64,000 bases of DNA, taken from positions 39,147,380 to 39,211,379 of the forward strand of contig NC_082700.1 of NCBI RefSeq assembly GCF_949987515.2, read 5' to 3'. The notes under the pieces were generated by a model that searched no databases, was not told the origin of the DNA, and saw only the letters and a list, made by a program, of their open reading frames with translations. Positions 11,991 through 23,528 of this stretch are shown here, piece by piece. Position 1 is the stretch's first letter. The number at the start of each line of letters is the position of its first letter. A program made the translations under genes and the position numbers. Source of the DNA: Delphinus delphis (Eukaryota; Chordata; Mammalia; Artiodactyla; Delphinidae).

Positions 11991-13069
11991 ATATGCTCTA
12001 CAGTGTTTTATGTTAGTATCCAATTTTTGATGTTTGTACATAAAATATTACTAATTTTTTACTCTAATTCTAATAATTATACGTAAAAATACTTTGGAAT
12101 TTCTATGTAAACTATCATATTGAGGATAATGACAGTTTTGCTTATTTCTTTCCAAGGCTTCTCCCTTTCACTTTTATTTCTTACCTTGTTTTGCTGGCTA
12201 GGCACACCAGAACAATATTGAATAGAAGTTCTGAATAGTGACAGTAGTCTACTTTGGCTTATTTCTGAGGTTAAATAGAATTAACGTCAGTATATAATAT
12301 CTGATTTAATGTTTCTTGTCCATAGCTTTAATAAGATTTTATTTTTTTCAGGATAGAGACTCCCTTTCTAATTCTAGTTTTATAAAAATACTTTTTAAAA
12401 TAATGAATACATATGTGTATACATATACATATATATATATAGCGAGAGTGAGAGAATTCTACTGTTTTCTTTAGTATATATTGATATAATTATATGTTTC
12501 TTCTTTTATTAGCTGTACTGAATTACATTCAGTGATCTTCTAATGTTTATCTAACCTGCATTCCAGGAACAAATTTAACTAGGTTATGATATACTATATT
12601 TTGCAAACATGGCTGGATTTTATTTGCTCATATTTTATTTAGAATTTTTACCTCCAGTAGTGTTTTAAGTTAATAGCATAATTTTTTAATAATATTTTGT
12701 TATTAACTTTTAGCACTCTAAGGAGACTGGCTATATTTCTTTTGTTCATTGTATCCTCTTAATAACTTTTTAAAGTCTGAAAAATCTGAGTTATATCTCC
12801 TGTTTTACTTCTAGTATTGTTTATGTGTGCCTACTCTTTTTTTTTTCTTTTTCTTGATCTGTCTCACCAGAAACTTGTCAGTTTTATTAGACTTTTCAAG
12901 GAAACAACTTTGGCTTTTTTGATAGCAACCATATGTTTGATTTCTGTTTTATTACTTTCTACTCTTAACTGTTTTCCTCTCATTTCTTTAGGTTTGCTAT
13001 ACAGGTCTTTTATCAACTTCTTAGGAAGTACACTCTGCTAAGCTGATTATTCTTCTTTTCTATATAAGC

Positions 13070-13262
13070 ATTTAAGCCAAGTGTCAATAAACATTTTCCT
13101 ATAAATGATCAGATAGTGAATATTTGAAATTATGTCAGCGACATACAAACTCTGTTAAAAATAAAAATATCTTTGTGTTTTTTCACAAGCCTTTAAAAGT
13201 GTACCAAAACAATTCTTATCTCAATAGTTGTATAAAAATAGCAGCAGGCTAAATTTGTTGAC
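13070..13262. mobile_element. Probable non-autonomous hAT-type DNA transposon remnant
   Basis: The text caataaacattttcctataa, then gatcagatagtgaatatttg, a decayed centre, and cagcaggctaaatttgttga resembles a common ~200-bp mammalian DNA-transposon repeat. Terminal repeats are too eroded to confirm. It splits the old L1 around it. Confidence 0.45.
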
Positions 13263-14465
13263 ACCTGATTTGTCACAAGTTTCCCCCTAAATAATATTAT
13301 AGATTCAGCTAACAAGTTTTAAAATATATTTTATTAACTTCAATTTGTAAATATTTTCAATTTCCTGTAGTATTGTGACTTTGGTTCACGAGTATTTGAA
13401 AATTTTTTTCTTAATTTCTTAACATTTTTTCTGGTTATCATTTTGTTTTTACTTTCTAACTTATTCACTTTCTGTGTAATGTTGACTGTAATGATCTGGA
13501 AGAAAAACCTTTGGAAAACCTTTGACATTTGTTGTGCCATGCTTTACAGCAAGTGAATATTTAATGCATGTTTAAAAGGAGAGTGTTTTTTCTAGTTGTT
13601 GGATTCAGTGTACTATAGAATATTATATAACTATCATATTATATATCTATAGATCAACATTTAAAATTTTTTCAGTCAAATCTTCTATATATTTTTCTAG
13701 ATCTTTGACTATTTGTTCTATCAATTCCTTAAAGAGGTGTTTTAAAATATCCCACTATATTCATATATTTATTTCATTCCTCTTGTAATTTCTATAAATT
13801 TTGAAGCTGTGCTACCTTTGTATGTAAATTAAATTTTTATTTCATGATGAATTGACATTTTTATCATTATGAACTAATCATACTTATCTCTGATAATTCT
13901 ATTTTGCTTTAAAACAATGTTTTTTTTAGTTTTTTTCTTTGTTTGTTTGTTGCTGCCTGTTGTTGATATTACCACAACAGCTTTTGTTGCTGTTTTTAAC
14001 ATTATTTTGCATCATTTTACTCTTTATATTTTAACCTTCAGTCGTTTTTGATTTTTTCTCTTGAAAATAGCATATATCTAGGTTCTTTTCCTTTATCCAA
14101 TCTCAAATTATTTCAGGATTTAGTTAATTTATATTTATTTTAATTACTGAGGTATATTATTTAAGGCATCTTATTCTGTACTTTTCATTTGTTGGGCTTC
14201 TTCTTTAAGTTGTTTCTGGGTGTAGATTTATTCTACTTTATTCCTCTTGGAATTAGCTATACTTGAATATGTAGCTCGGTGTCTTTTAACAGTTCTGGAA
14301 AATTTTCAGTCATTATCTCTTCAAAGAAATTTTTGGAGGATAATGAGTAAGAGAATAAATAAAACTAAATTGAATATGAGTTAATTGCTAAACTGAATAA
14401 TAGATAAATGAGTTTAATACATATATATATATATATAATAACTCCTTATTTATGTGTAATCTAAA

Positions 14466-14738
14466 CACAGACAGATACAGAAGTTTTAAATATAGAACTC
14501 AATGAATTTTACAAACAACACACCCATACACCCATGTAACCTGGATTAGAATAAGCACACCAGAAATCTCCCCTGCTCCTGTCCCTTATATATATTAGAT
14601 CAATCCTTTCCAAGGATAACCACTGTCTTGAACTTTAACACTATAGAACTGTTTTGTCTAATTTTAAATTTATTTAAAATAAGTCATGCAGAATATACTC
14701 TTTTGTTTCTAGCTTCTTCATTTCAACATGTCTTGATT
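14466..14738 (-). mobile_element. L1ME-like 3' UTR fragment
   Basis: Contains the pattern caacacacccatac...atgtaacctgg...gaataagcac...ctttccaaggataaccactg...tcatgcagaatatactcttt that marks the minus strand of an old L1 3' UTR. It lies inside the larger ancient L1, so it is either a nested insertion or a rearranged piece. Confidence 0.6.
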
Positions 14739-14958
14739 TGAGTTATTACTTTTAATAATTATATTTTCAATTTCTAGAGTTCTGACTTTTTTAAAACTTT
14801 TGTTTGCTCTGTACAAATATTTTAAATCTATCTTTTATTTACTGAAAGATTTTTTTGTGCTAGCCATAATCTCCTACACATTGTTACAATATTGGGAATT
14901 TTTGTGGTTCTGCTTTTGTCATCTCTTTTTTCAGTTGATTTCAATTCATGTTACTTTA

Positions 14959-14996
<38 letters not shown>
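14959..14996. repeat. (GT)n microsatellite
   Basis: About 18 uninterrupted GT dinucleotides within the ancient L1. The length suggests it is polymorphic between individuals. Confidence 0.97.
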
Positions 14997-14997
<1 letters not shown>

Positions 14998-15605
14998 AGT
15001 AATATTTATTTATTTACTGTGTATAGATTTCCTAGAAAATTTTAACTATGGAATATACAGGATGTGGGATGAAGTTTGGTCACTACAGGAAGGATTTTCA
15101 CTTTTTTTCTATAAGACACACAAGGGAAGTACTATTCTGTGACTCTGGATGACATTTTGGGGTTTAGATTTCTCTGGCCACCCAGTCACAGTGAATTTGA
15201 GAAATATCCTTTATAAAGTCTATTTCTTTATTACAAATTCTCACATTGCATTTCATTTGTAGGAACTAGTTGGCGGTAGTGACACTGTTTTTAGTTTACC
15301 TTTAAACTGAGGGCATGGATATTTGAGATGCTATCTCTTGGTCTCTGTTGGGCTGTATCTCTTCCATAAGTCTTAGGTAGCTAAAAAACATATGCTTATG
15401 TTCACTAAGTTTGGAAAATTCCCTCAAGGAAAAATTGGCTTTTATGCTCCACTTACTTGTCTGAGTTCCTGGTTTCATGTACATTTTGTCTGAGGATTCT
15501 TTCTATTTTTTTGCTAGCATATGGCTACATAGAGATGTTTTTACATGATATTGAGGGATTTTTTAATATCAAGAGCCTCTGTTCAGCCATCTAGTACACC
15601 ATGTT

Positions 15606-16244
15606 TATGAAAATGGAAGTCAACACAAATATTTCTTAGGGTTCTTATTTTTTGATGCTTACAGTAAGTTTTTCTTTGTTTGAAATATCTATTTTTTATT
15701 AATTTCTGCTTTTACTTAGAGAATATATGACACTTATTCAAAGAAGAGTCTGTATTTATACTTTTTATAAATTATTGAATTTTTTTGTGATCTAAAGTGC
15801 AATCATCATTTTACAAATCATCTATGGCTGTAATCTCCTCAGAAATTTAATACATTTAATACATGTATGGTAGATTCATCTCCCTAATTATGATATCCCA
15901 GACTTCTATAGGCTCACACATTTTTTATTTTATTGAAAGCAACACATTATTTATTTCATGGAACCAAAAAAAAACCTGACTGCCTTCAGTTCACAAGAGA
16001 CTGAATTATTTTACTTTTGAGACACATAAAAATTTATCTTGGTAGAAAAACAAAAATTAATTCCTCTTGCTACAATTTCAGCATCTTCAAGTTCTACTTT
16101 CTTCTCTTATCCATTTGCCCTGTGCAGCTCCAAGTTTTTGGCTAACTTCTTGAGAAAGAAAACTATGTGGGGCTATCTGTATATAGAATACTTGAGGTGG
16201 GTGAAGAGGGGGTAAGTGGGCATATATGTACGTGTATTTTTTTT
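15606..16244. other. Unassigned AT-rich stretch
   Basis: No gene or clear repeat recognised. An A-run (ccaaaaaaaaacc) lies at about 15965 and a T-run ends the stretch at about 16238-16246. Confidence 0.45.
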
Positions 16245-16535
16245 TAATTAAGACATTATTTTCTTAGGGCACACATCTTATTTTCACAGCAAAATTGAAG
16301 GGGAAGTACAGAGATTTATCATATACCCCTTTTCCCACACACGCATAAGCTTCCCCCATTTTCAACATCCCCCACCAGAGAGGTACATTTGTTATAACTG
16401 ATGAATTGGCTCACTCATTTTATCGATTTTATCTTCATTTCCTGAGAGGAAATATAACAGTCACATACTATATTTGTATTTTCTGTAGTTTTGCTAGTTT
16501 TTTCTTTATGAATTATGTTATATAACACTTGATGC
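16245..16535 (-). mobile_element. L1M 3' UTR fragment
   Basis: Minus-strand old L1 tail. The block cacagcaaaattgaagggga, tacagagatttatcatatac, cccccattttcaacatcccc and accagagaggtacatttgtt (16285-16400) is diagnostic of L1M 3' UTRs. The end near 16535 is uncertain, with a probable internal deletion after 16405. Confidence 0.8.
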
Positions 16536-18070
16536 ATAAATATTCATGACTGTTCATTAGAGACAGAAAACAGTATCATTATGAGGGATATCAATATCTT
16601 TAACTTTTTATATTGGAACCAACCTTGTCTGGTAATAATAACTTGACCCTCTGATTTTCCTTTCTTGCACCAAACATCCAACGTTGATCAAATCACTGTG
16701 ACTAAGTATGATGTGCTACTCTGACAAGTCAGCTTGAGACTAGTAAAAATAGCTATGATGGTGAAGTAGGAATCTGGAGTGTCTGTAAAAAATAAAATTA
16801 AGTTTGATACTAAAAAGATGATGTTTTTCCCAGAAGAATGGTTATGGGATACTTGATAGGTAAAAACAATGCAATGTTTATTAAAGCAACAGATAGATCA
16901 AGGCAGCTAAGGCCAGATCCTGCACTGCAACTGGGAAATATTTGCAAGTTTTATTGGAAGGAGTACTAAGGAATGCTTAGGATAGGAATAAGATTTGGTC
17001 TCTAGAAAAAATGAATAAATACATTTTTAAAAAATCAATTTCTTAAAAGACAAGTCACTTATACAAAAAATTCAATAAAATCCACTTATTTCTTTAAACT
17101 GTTTTATTTTATAATGTTGATTACATCTTCATAACGTAATTTTCAGAAAAGTTAATTGTGTCTTTGCCTAAGATTACTGCTCTGCATTGGATAAATGAAG
17201 GCAACATTTTCCCATCTCTTATATATTGAGGGATGGTATATAAGAGATGAAAGACTGAGAGAGGGCTGAGAAAGGGAAATATAGAAAGACAGAGCCCCTT
17301 AGTTTTTTCATCTGTTTCTCCCATCAGTATATCAATATATGACTTTTTTTCTCTTAAGTTTATATCTACAGCAGCAGGACGTACTGGTAAAGCTGAACAT
17401 TTTTCAAAATGTTTTAAAGTTCAAATGAAATCCAGTTGTAGTTATTACTATGTTGGATAAGCTGCAATTATAAAGGTCAAAAAGCAGTAGCTAATAAATG
17501 TTAAAGTTTTATTTCTCTTTCAATTAATTGTTCACTCATGAAATGACAGTGGCTCCATGATATTAGTTATCCAGGATCCTTCTACCTTATTAATCTGAGG
17601 CCCTCAACATATTGCCTCCATTTCATAGTCAAAGAGAGGCCAAGGTCCCATTTATCAAGTCTATATTTCAACTATAAGAAAGGATAGAACAGACATCAAA
17701 TGGCATGCTCCTGGCCTTTAAAGGTATAGAAGTTGAACTCATCACTTCCTGCTCAATCCCATTAGCCTGGATATAGTCACATGGCTCAATATTGCTGAAA
17801 TTGAGGTTGAGAAATATAGTCTTTAGTTGTGTGACCATGTGTACAGATACAATTCAGTATCTTTATTAGTGAAAAATAAAGAAGGATACTGTAGGAAAGC
17901 CCGTTTCTGATTCACCAAATAAAACTAAATACTGTGGATATATTAGGTGAATTGGTCTGCTTCTAAAGAGCTACAGAATATTTAGAAATTATGCACACAT
18001 AAATGTCTACCTAGTGCGTGGAAGGCACACATTTCGAATGAATGAGTTAATGAGTGAGTGGGTTTAAAAT
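16536..18070. other. Unassigned, mostly unique AT-rich sequence
   Basis: No convincing coding sequence. Around 16880-17010 and 17690-17840 the text is vaguely repeat-like, but I cannot name a family. Short frames here show no domain. Confidence 0.45.
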
Positions 18071-18081
18071 GACAATAACAG

Positions 18082-18296
18082 GGGCTTCCCTGGTGGCGCA
18101 GTGTTTGAGTCCACCTGCCAATGCAGGGGACACGGGTTCGTGCCCCAGTCTGGGAAGATCCCACATGCCGTAGAGCGTCTGGGCCCGTGAGCCATGGCCA
18201 CTGAGCCTGCGTGTCCAGAGCCTGTGCTCTGCAGCGGGAGAGGCCACAACAGTGAGAGGCCCACGTACTGCAAAAATAAAATAAAATAAAATAAAA
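18082..18296 (+). mobile_element. CHR-type SINE
   Basis: Plus-strand full copy: gggcttccctggtggcgcag head, internal promoter region (acgggttcgtgcc), core gtgagccatggccactgagc, and a tail of AAAAT pentamers at about 18271-18296. The 11-bp target-site duplication gacaataacag lies at 18071-18081 and 18297-18307. Confidence 0.98.
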
Positions 18297-18470
18297 GACA
18301 ATAACAGAGCATACCAGACTTACAGAATCAATTCAGTACATATTTGCTGAAGGACTGAAGGCCAACATTTGTGTTAGGCATAAATAAGACATAGAATCTG
18401 TTCGTATGTGCAAAAAATTATGGGAAGAAACAAATGTAAAAATAATTATATTAATATATATAATTTTTTA

Positions 18471-18668
18471 TTTTTTGCGTTATGCAGGCCTCTCACTGCT
18501 GTGGCCTCTCCCGTTGTGGAGCACAGACTCTGGATGCACAGGCTCAGAGGCCATGGCTCACGGGCTCAGCCGCTCTGTAGCATGTGGGATCCTCCCGGCC
18601 CGGGGCACAAACCCATGTCCCCTGCATCGGCAGGCGGACTCTCAACCACTGCGCCACCAGGGAAGCCC
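18471..18668 (-). mobile_element. CHR-type SINE
   Basis: Minus-strand copy ending in ccaccagggaagccc on the plus strand. The 14-bp target-site duplication tatataatttttta lies at 18457-18470 and 18669-18682. It lies about 175 bp from a copy in the opposite orientation (18082-18296). Confidence 0.98.
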
Positions 18669-18939
18669 TATATAATTTTTTAATATTCTCACATGTCAAT
18701 ATCACAACCCTTCTGTATGGTTTAAATCTTATTGGCTCACCTCCAAGAAGTATCACAGATAAGTTTGCTATGATGTATGTGCCTCTTCTCAGTCTGTGTA
18801 GATCCATACATGTATTATTAACCAAATTCATGAGTCTGATGGACAAGTAGAATGTCAATGTATTTCTTTGCAATAAAACATTCTTGCCACACAGACCGCA
18901 AGACTCAATAGTGACATGATGAATGTCTTTTTTCTCTAG

Positions 18940-19010
18940 GAAACCTTTACAGGAAAGCAAGTCACAATAAAAAGTTGCTTGACAAACATGAAATTTCAAA
19001 GCTGCATGAG
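18940..19010 (+). other. Candidate 71-nt internal exon, gene unknown
   Basis: Seen directly: a pyrimidine-rich acceptor (tcttttttctctag, AG at 18938-18939), 71 nt, then a near-perfect donor GAG|gtaagt at 19011. Two plus frames are open across all 71 nt. One reads NLYRKASHNKKLLDKHEISK and so on, with an acidic/lysine-rich look. The other begins ETFTGKQVTIKSC. The third has a stop. The surrounding 700 bp is not a repeat I recognise. I do not recognise either peptide. A 71-nt stretch open in two frames is not strong evidence by itself; the paired splice sites are the main argument. It could also be an exon of a long noncoding RNA, or chance. Confidence 0.35.
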
Positions 19011-19485
19011 GTAAGTTGAATATTTATTAACTATAATAGCCAAATATATCCATTTTATCATAGAACTTTCCTCACTAATGGGACTGGAATATTTGTAGCA
19101 TATCGGCAAAAAAGCTTCTCCCACAAGTGCTTTGGAAATGGTTTCTGCCTTCATTTAATTCTTATACTCATATTTTTAAATCAGACAAACATTGACCAAT
19201 ACTTACCATCTCAAACTCAGCTCAGAGTTTCTGATTGATTTTTTTCTTATATCACCTAATTTCTTTTTTTCCTATCAGGTAATTTTGGAAACTTCTTATT
19301 TCCTTCATGTAATTTTTAGTATTTTTTACATCTTACTGTGTTAACCTCATCATAAAAATTTATTAAAATTTATTAAGGGGTATATTAGTATACACCTAAC
19401 TGTTCAAAATGGAAAATTATAATATATCCAATGCTAATTTGTTGCCTTAAGATGTTACATTGCAAAAGCAATCAGTTGTTTAAGA
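19011..19485. other. Unassigned sequence downstream of the candidate exon
   Basis: AT-rich and no repeat recognised. It would be intron if the candidate exon is real. Confidence 0.4.
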
Positions 19486-19498
19486 TTGGTTTCCAAGC

Positions 19499-19709
19499 GC
19501 TTCTCTGGTGGCACAGTGGTTGAGAGGCCGCCTGCCGATGCAGGGGCCACGGGTTCATGCCCCGGTCCGGGAAGATCCCACGTGCCGTGGAGCGGCTGGG
19601 CCCGTGAGCCATGGCCGCTGAGCCTGTGCACCCAGAGCCTGTGCTCTGCAATGGGAGAGGCCACAACAGTGAGAGGTCTGTGTATCACAAAAAAAAAAAA
19701 AAAAAAAAA
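19499..19709 (+). mobile_element. CHR-type SINE
   Basis: Plus-strand copy with a 21-nt or longer A tail (19688-19709). The 13-bp target-site duplication tt-g-(g/t)-tttccaagc, one mismatch, lies at 19486-19498 and 19710-19722. The body is intact, with core gtgagccatggccgctgagc. Confidence 0.97.
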
Positions 19710-19722
19710 TTGTTTTCCAAGC

Positions 19723-21084
19723 ATGGTGGCTCAGAAATATATCATGTGGCAGGCTTGAAAAAATATTGGGCTCAAAAGCCCTTATCATTTAAGTAATGTC
19801 CCCATATTTCCTCCTTGCCATGATCCTTGGAGAAAGGTCATAGGTACATGTGATGCCCAGCTCAAGTGGTACATCCTACAGCTGAATCTCTACAGGGACT
19901 GACAGCAATTAGTTACCATGTCACTTTCTTCCAGGGTCAAACAAACACAGAAGTAAAAGCCCCAGCCAGTAAAACTTTACAAATAGCTCCATTTTGACTT
20001 ACTTTCCCAATTGTAAGATGACCCACTCTCAGATACTTCAACAAAATTTGCCTGGCAGGAGCTTAATTCTGGAAGATCTCTATACATAAGGCACAGGTCA
20101 TTTGTAGTTCGGAAAACTTGAATATAAAAATGGTCTCTAGGCTGGTTTACAGAAGCTTCAGGAATGCCACCCTAAAGTATTCCACTTCCCTGGGAATCTC
20201 ATTTAGCAAAATACAAACAAAGGAACATTTACTTCAAGTATTAGGGAAAAAAAGCTATTCTACTGAAGAACGGATATTGGTTTCCCAAGTTGCAGTTCTA
20301 TGTTCATCCACTTGAATACTGAGGATGGAGGAGACCAGGGTCAATACTAAGGAAGGGAGAAATTTCATACATATTCTCATCTTTATATGACCTGCGCCAA
20401 TGACTACCTTTCAGAACTGACAAAAAGAAAACTCAAGGAGCAGAAAAATATGTAGAAAACAAAAAGTTAAATAGTAAATAAATTTTTAAAAACTTAGTGA
20501 GGCTTAAAAAAACAAATGCCATGTAAATGTGTTCCTAGACTACCAAACAAGTCACCTAAAGTAATTCTGTTTCTTGACTTTTCACCTAAATATTCCAACA
20601 TTTGTATTAACATAAATGAGATTAGAGAGGTTAAACAAGGGTGTTAGCTGCACATGAGTCTGGAAAAGAAATAAGCAAATTTTATAGAGGTCCTTTAGAG
20701 ATATGGAGTTTTCCATATTAGCTCTAGATAATAAATGTTGCATCAGTTCAGCAAAACAATCCTATCCAATAATGATTGTATGATTATTTTCTTATTTCAA
20801 TTATAATGACCATAATTTTTCTACTATTAGTTCTTTGGAGACTACACAACAGTTTTCATCACCAATATTTGAACTGCACTTTTAAGTCCTTTCTATTTTT
20901 AACAGGTTTACTAATAGCTCTGTAAGAAGTATGTCTAGACAACACCATTGTTTGCTTAGGAGTCAACACCTTTGGTCATACCAACCATAGAGTAAATGAA
21001 AATTAAAGGGGTAAATTGCTTCCTTATGTATAGGTTTATGATAGAAAGAATAGCACTGAACCATTACAGATACTTTAATTAATA
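19723..21084. other. Unassigned, apparently unique sequence
   Basis: About 1.3 kb with no named repeat. A 65-codon frame at 20118-20315 has no recognisable domain and no coding context. I see no RNA gene. Confidence 0.45.
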
Positions 21085-21247
21085 ATGATAATAAGCAAAC
21101 ATTTATTGAGTACCCATGCATGCTAGGCATAATTCTAAGTGCTTTGTTTTAATTTTTTAAACTTTTTAATTAATTTATTTTTTAAAATTGAAATATAGTT
21201 GATTTACAATGTCGTGTTAATTTCTGCTGTACAGCAAAGTGATTCCG

Positions 21248-21295
<48 letters not shown>

Positions 21296-21595
21296 TTTTC
21301 CATTATTGTTTATCACAGGATATTAAATATAGTTCCCTGTGCTATACAGTAGGACCTTGCTGTTTATGCATTCTATGTACAATAGTTTGCAAAAGTGCTT
21401 TTTTTTAGTACTCACAAAATTCCAGTTAGAGACAATTATTATCAAAATTTACAGATTATGAATGTGATCATTAGGTGTTTAAATAACTTGCTCATAGTCA
21501 CACAGCTAAGTGATGAAGCTGAGAAATTAAACCAGAGATTCTGAATCTACAGGCTTTATACCCTACTTCACAGTGAAATTCTCTGACACCCATCA
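21085..21595 (+). mobile_element. MIR SINE split by an L1 tail
   Basis: Left half 21085-21136 (acatttattgagtacccatg, attctaagtgctt) and right half about 21407-21595 (cttgctcatagtcacacagc, and the tctacaggctttatacc end) together form one ancient mammal-wide MIR. They are separated by an L1 fragment. Confidence 0.85.
21151..21392 (-). mobile_element. L1 3' end nested in MIR, with TA expansion
   Basis: Minus-strand L1 3' UTR (aaatatagttgatttacaat, gttccctgtgctatacagta). The 14-bp target-site duplication aagtgctttgtttt / aagtgctttttttt lies at 21137-21150 and 21393-21406. A (TA)n tract of about 40 bp lies at 21253-21293. Confidence 0.9.
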
Positions 21596-22764
21596 CTATT
21601 ATTTCTGAAGGCAATTTTCTAAATAGAAATACCTTAAGATTTTTCCCATATAATACATGTTTTCATTTAGCATACTAATTTAGTCTCAACATAAAGTAGT
21701 CTTAATTAATTAATTTCAAGGCAGTAAGTGCCACTAAATTTTAAATTTTGTATGTATGTCTATTGTATTTTACCATTTCAAACAATAGCTATGAAGCATG
21801 CTTTAGGAAAAAAGTATCATTTCTGTATGTGACTATGAATACAGTACAACTCGTCTCCTGACCGTTCCTTGTTTTTAGATGTCCTTTTTTCAATTGATTT
21901 TATTTACTTTCAAAGTGACATTTCAACAGAGGTGTTCACTCTCATTTCTACTCTCCTTTGACATTTCTGTGACTTAGAGTGCAAGGAGTTGCTTGCCAAA
22001 GACTTACTAGATTGATGTTGGGAGGAAAAGGAAAAAAATTCTGCACATAGCAGATGTTTCTTTTCTTCTTGTTGTGCCTATTTGAAAAACTGACACTGCT
22101 TAAAAGCAGATTTCAGATGTTCTGTCTTTTGGCAGCAAGAGTGAATGTGTTGCTCAACTAGGAGAAGTGTGAGTATTGTTTAAAGAGGCAAATTGAAGAT
22201 GGAGGATGAAGCAATAAATAAATGCTCAGTAATGTTTTGCTTTTTTCTCCCTCAGTAAGCAGTTTAATACAAGAAATCCCTAAGGAGACTGGGCAAGTAC
22301 CTTAGCTATACATTTCACTTTGACCATGTCTAGGTATGGTTACTATACTTCATAATACTTAAACTGATTTATTTTCATTCTTTTCTTATTTAATAAATGG
22401 CACATGGAATTATTTCAAACCGCACATACAACTGCTTAGAGATATTTTCTGTGTGTGTTGTGAGGGCACATTTCCAAAATCATAGATGAATAATTTAGCC
22501 AAAAACCATTATGGGATTGTTACTATCATCACAAAAAAACACTAGTCAGGTTTCCGTTAAAACATAAGGGGTCTGGAACAAATTATTAAAAAGATACACC
22601 TCTCCCCAGGTAGACTAATTGGAAAAAAGTTTCCCCTATGGGAAAGGACATCTGTGCTTCCAGGCTAAAGGCAAACTTAGGCAGAGCCTTGAACGACTCA
22701 GCATGGACTGGCTTGAATTCCCTACTTAAGCCCTAACGCATGCATTTGGGTGGGTAACAAAGCA
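21596..22764. other. Unassigned sequence, weak microexon-like site
   Basis: No repeat family recognised. An acceptor-like tctgtcttttggcag is followed after 33 nt by gtgagt at 22169, enclosing 22136-22168. No other gene evidence. Confidence 0.35.
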
Positions 22765-22968
22765 CACAACTGAATTCTTTTTATTTTTATTTTTTTTATT
22801 GGAGTATAGTTGATTTATGCTGTTGTGTTAGTTTCTGTTGTATGGCAAAGTGAATCAGTTATACGTATACATATATGCACTCAGTTTTAGATTATTTTCC
22901 CATATAGGTCATTGCAGAGTACTGAGTAGAGTTCCCTGTGCTATATAGTAGGTCCTTATTAGTTATCT

Positions 22969-23180
22969 TTTCTTTTTTCGTGTGTGGGGGGGTGCACTAG
23001 CCTCTCACTGCTGTGGCCTCTCCAGTTGTGGAGCACAGGCTCTGGACGCTCAGACTCAGCGGCCATGGCTCACTGGCCCAGCCACTCCATGGCATGTGGG
23101 ATCTTCCCGGACCGGGGCACGAACCCGTGTTGCCTGCATCAGCAGGCGGACTCTCAACCACTGCACCACCAGGGAAGCCC
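22969..23180 (-). mobile_element. CHR-type SINE in the composite L1 3' UTR
   Basis: Minus-strand SINE ending ccaccagggaagccc. The target-site duplication agttatct lies at 22961-22968 and 23181-23188. A G-rich interruption (gtgtgtggggggg) sits at the tail end. The L1 3' UTR continues on both sides. Confidence 0.95.
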
Positions 23181-23477
23181 AGTTATCTATTTTATATATA
23201 GTAGTGTGTATATGTCAGTCCCAATCTCCCAATTTATCCCTCCCTCTTTCTTTCCCCCCGGTAACCATAAGTTTTTTTTCTACATCTGTGACTCTATTTC
23301 TGTTTTGTAAATAAGTTCATTTGTGTCATTTTTTTAGATTCCACATATAAATGATATCATATGGTATTTATCTTGCTCTGTCTGACTTACTTCACTTTGT
23401 TTGATAATCTCTAGGCCTATCCACGTTGCTGCAAATGCCAATATTTTATGTTTTTTTTGAGTCTGAGTAATATTCCA

Positions 23478-23481
<4 letters not shown>

Positions 23482-23526
<45 letters not shown>
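23482..23526. repeat. (TA)n microsatellite inside L1
   Basis: About 22 TA units grown from the tgtatatat stretch of the L1 3' end. Likely length-variable. Confidence 0.96.

Positions 23527-23528
<2 letters not shown>

Larger units (their letters stand above)
12130..15605 (-). mobile_element. Very old L1, long but heavily decayed
   Basis: Minus-strand ancient L1 recognised in blocks. RT region at about 12180-12660 (cattccaggaacaaatttaa); RT/endonuclease linker at about 12820-13060 (gatctgtctcaccagaaact); endonuclease at about 13600-14100 (gttctatcaattccttaaag, and the ...ttttatcattatg... block); ORF1 side at about 14280-15290. The far end near 15590 (cagccatctagtacaccatg) resembles an L1 5' terminus. 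It is interrupted by a DNA-transposon-like block and a separate L1 3' UTR piece. No frame survives. Subfamily cannot be set by eye; HAL1 is an alternative for the 5' part. Confidence 0.65.

Noticed and set aside
14800..15142. Frames with poly-Cys/Val runs (VCVCVCV)
   Set aside because: Translation of the (GT)n microsatellite.
20118..20315. 65-codon frame, possible small pseudogene
   Set aside because: No recognisable family, no flanking gene signals and a length common by chance.
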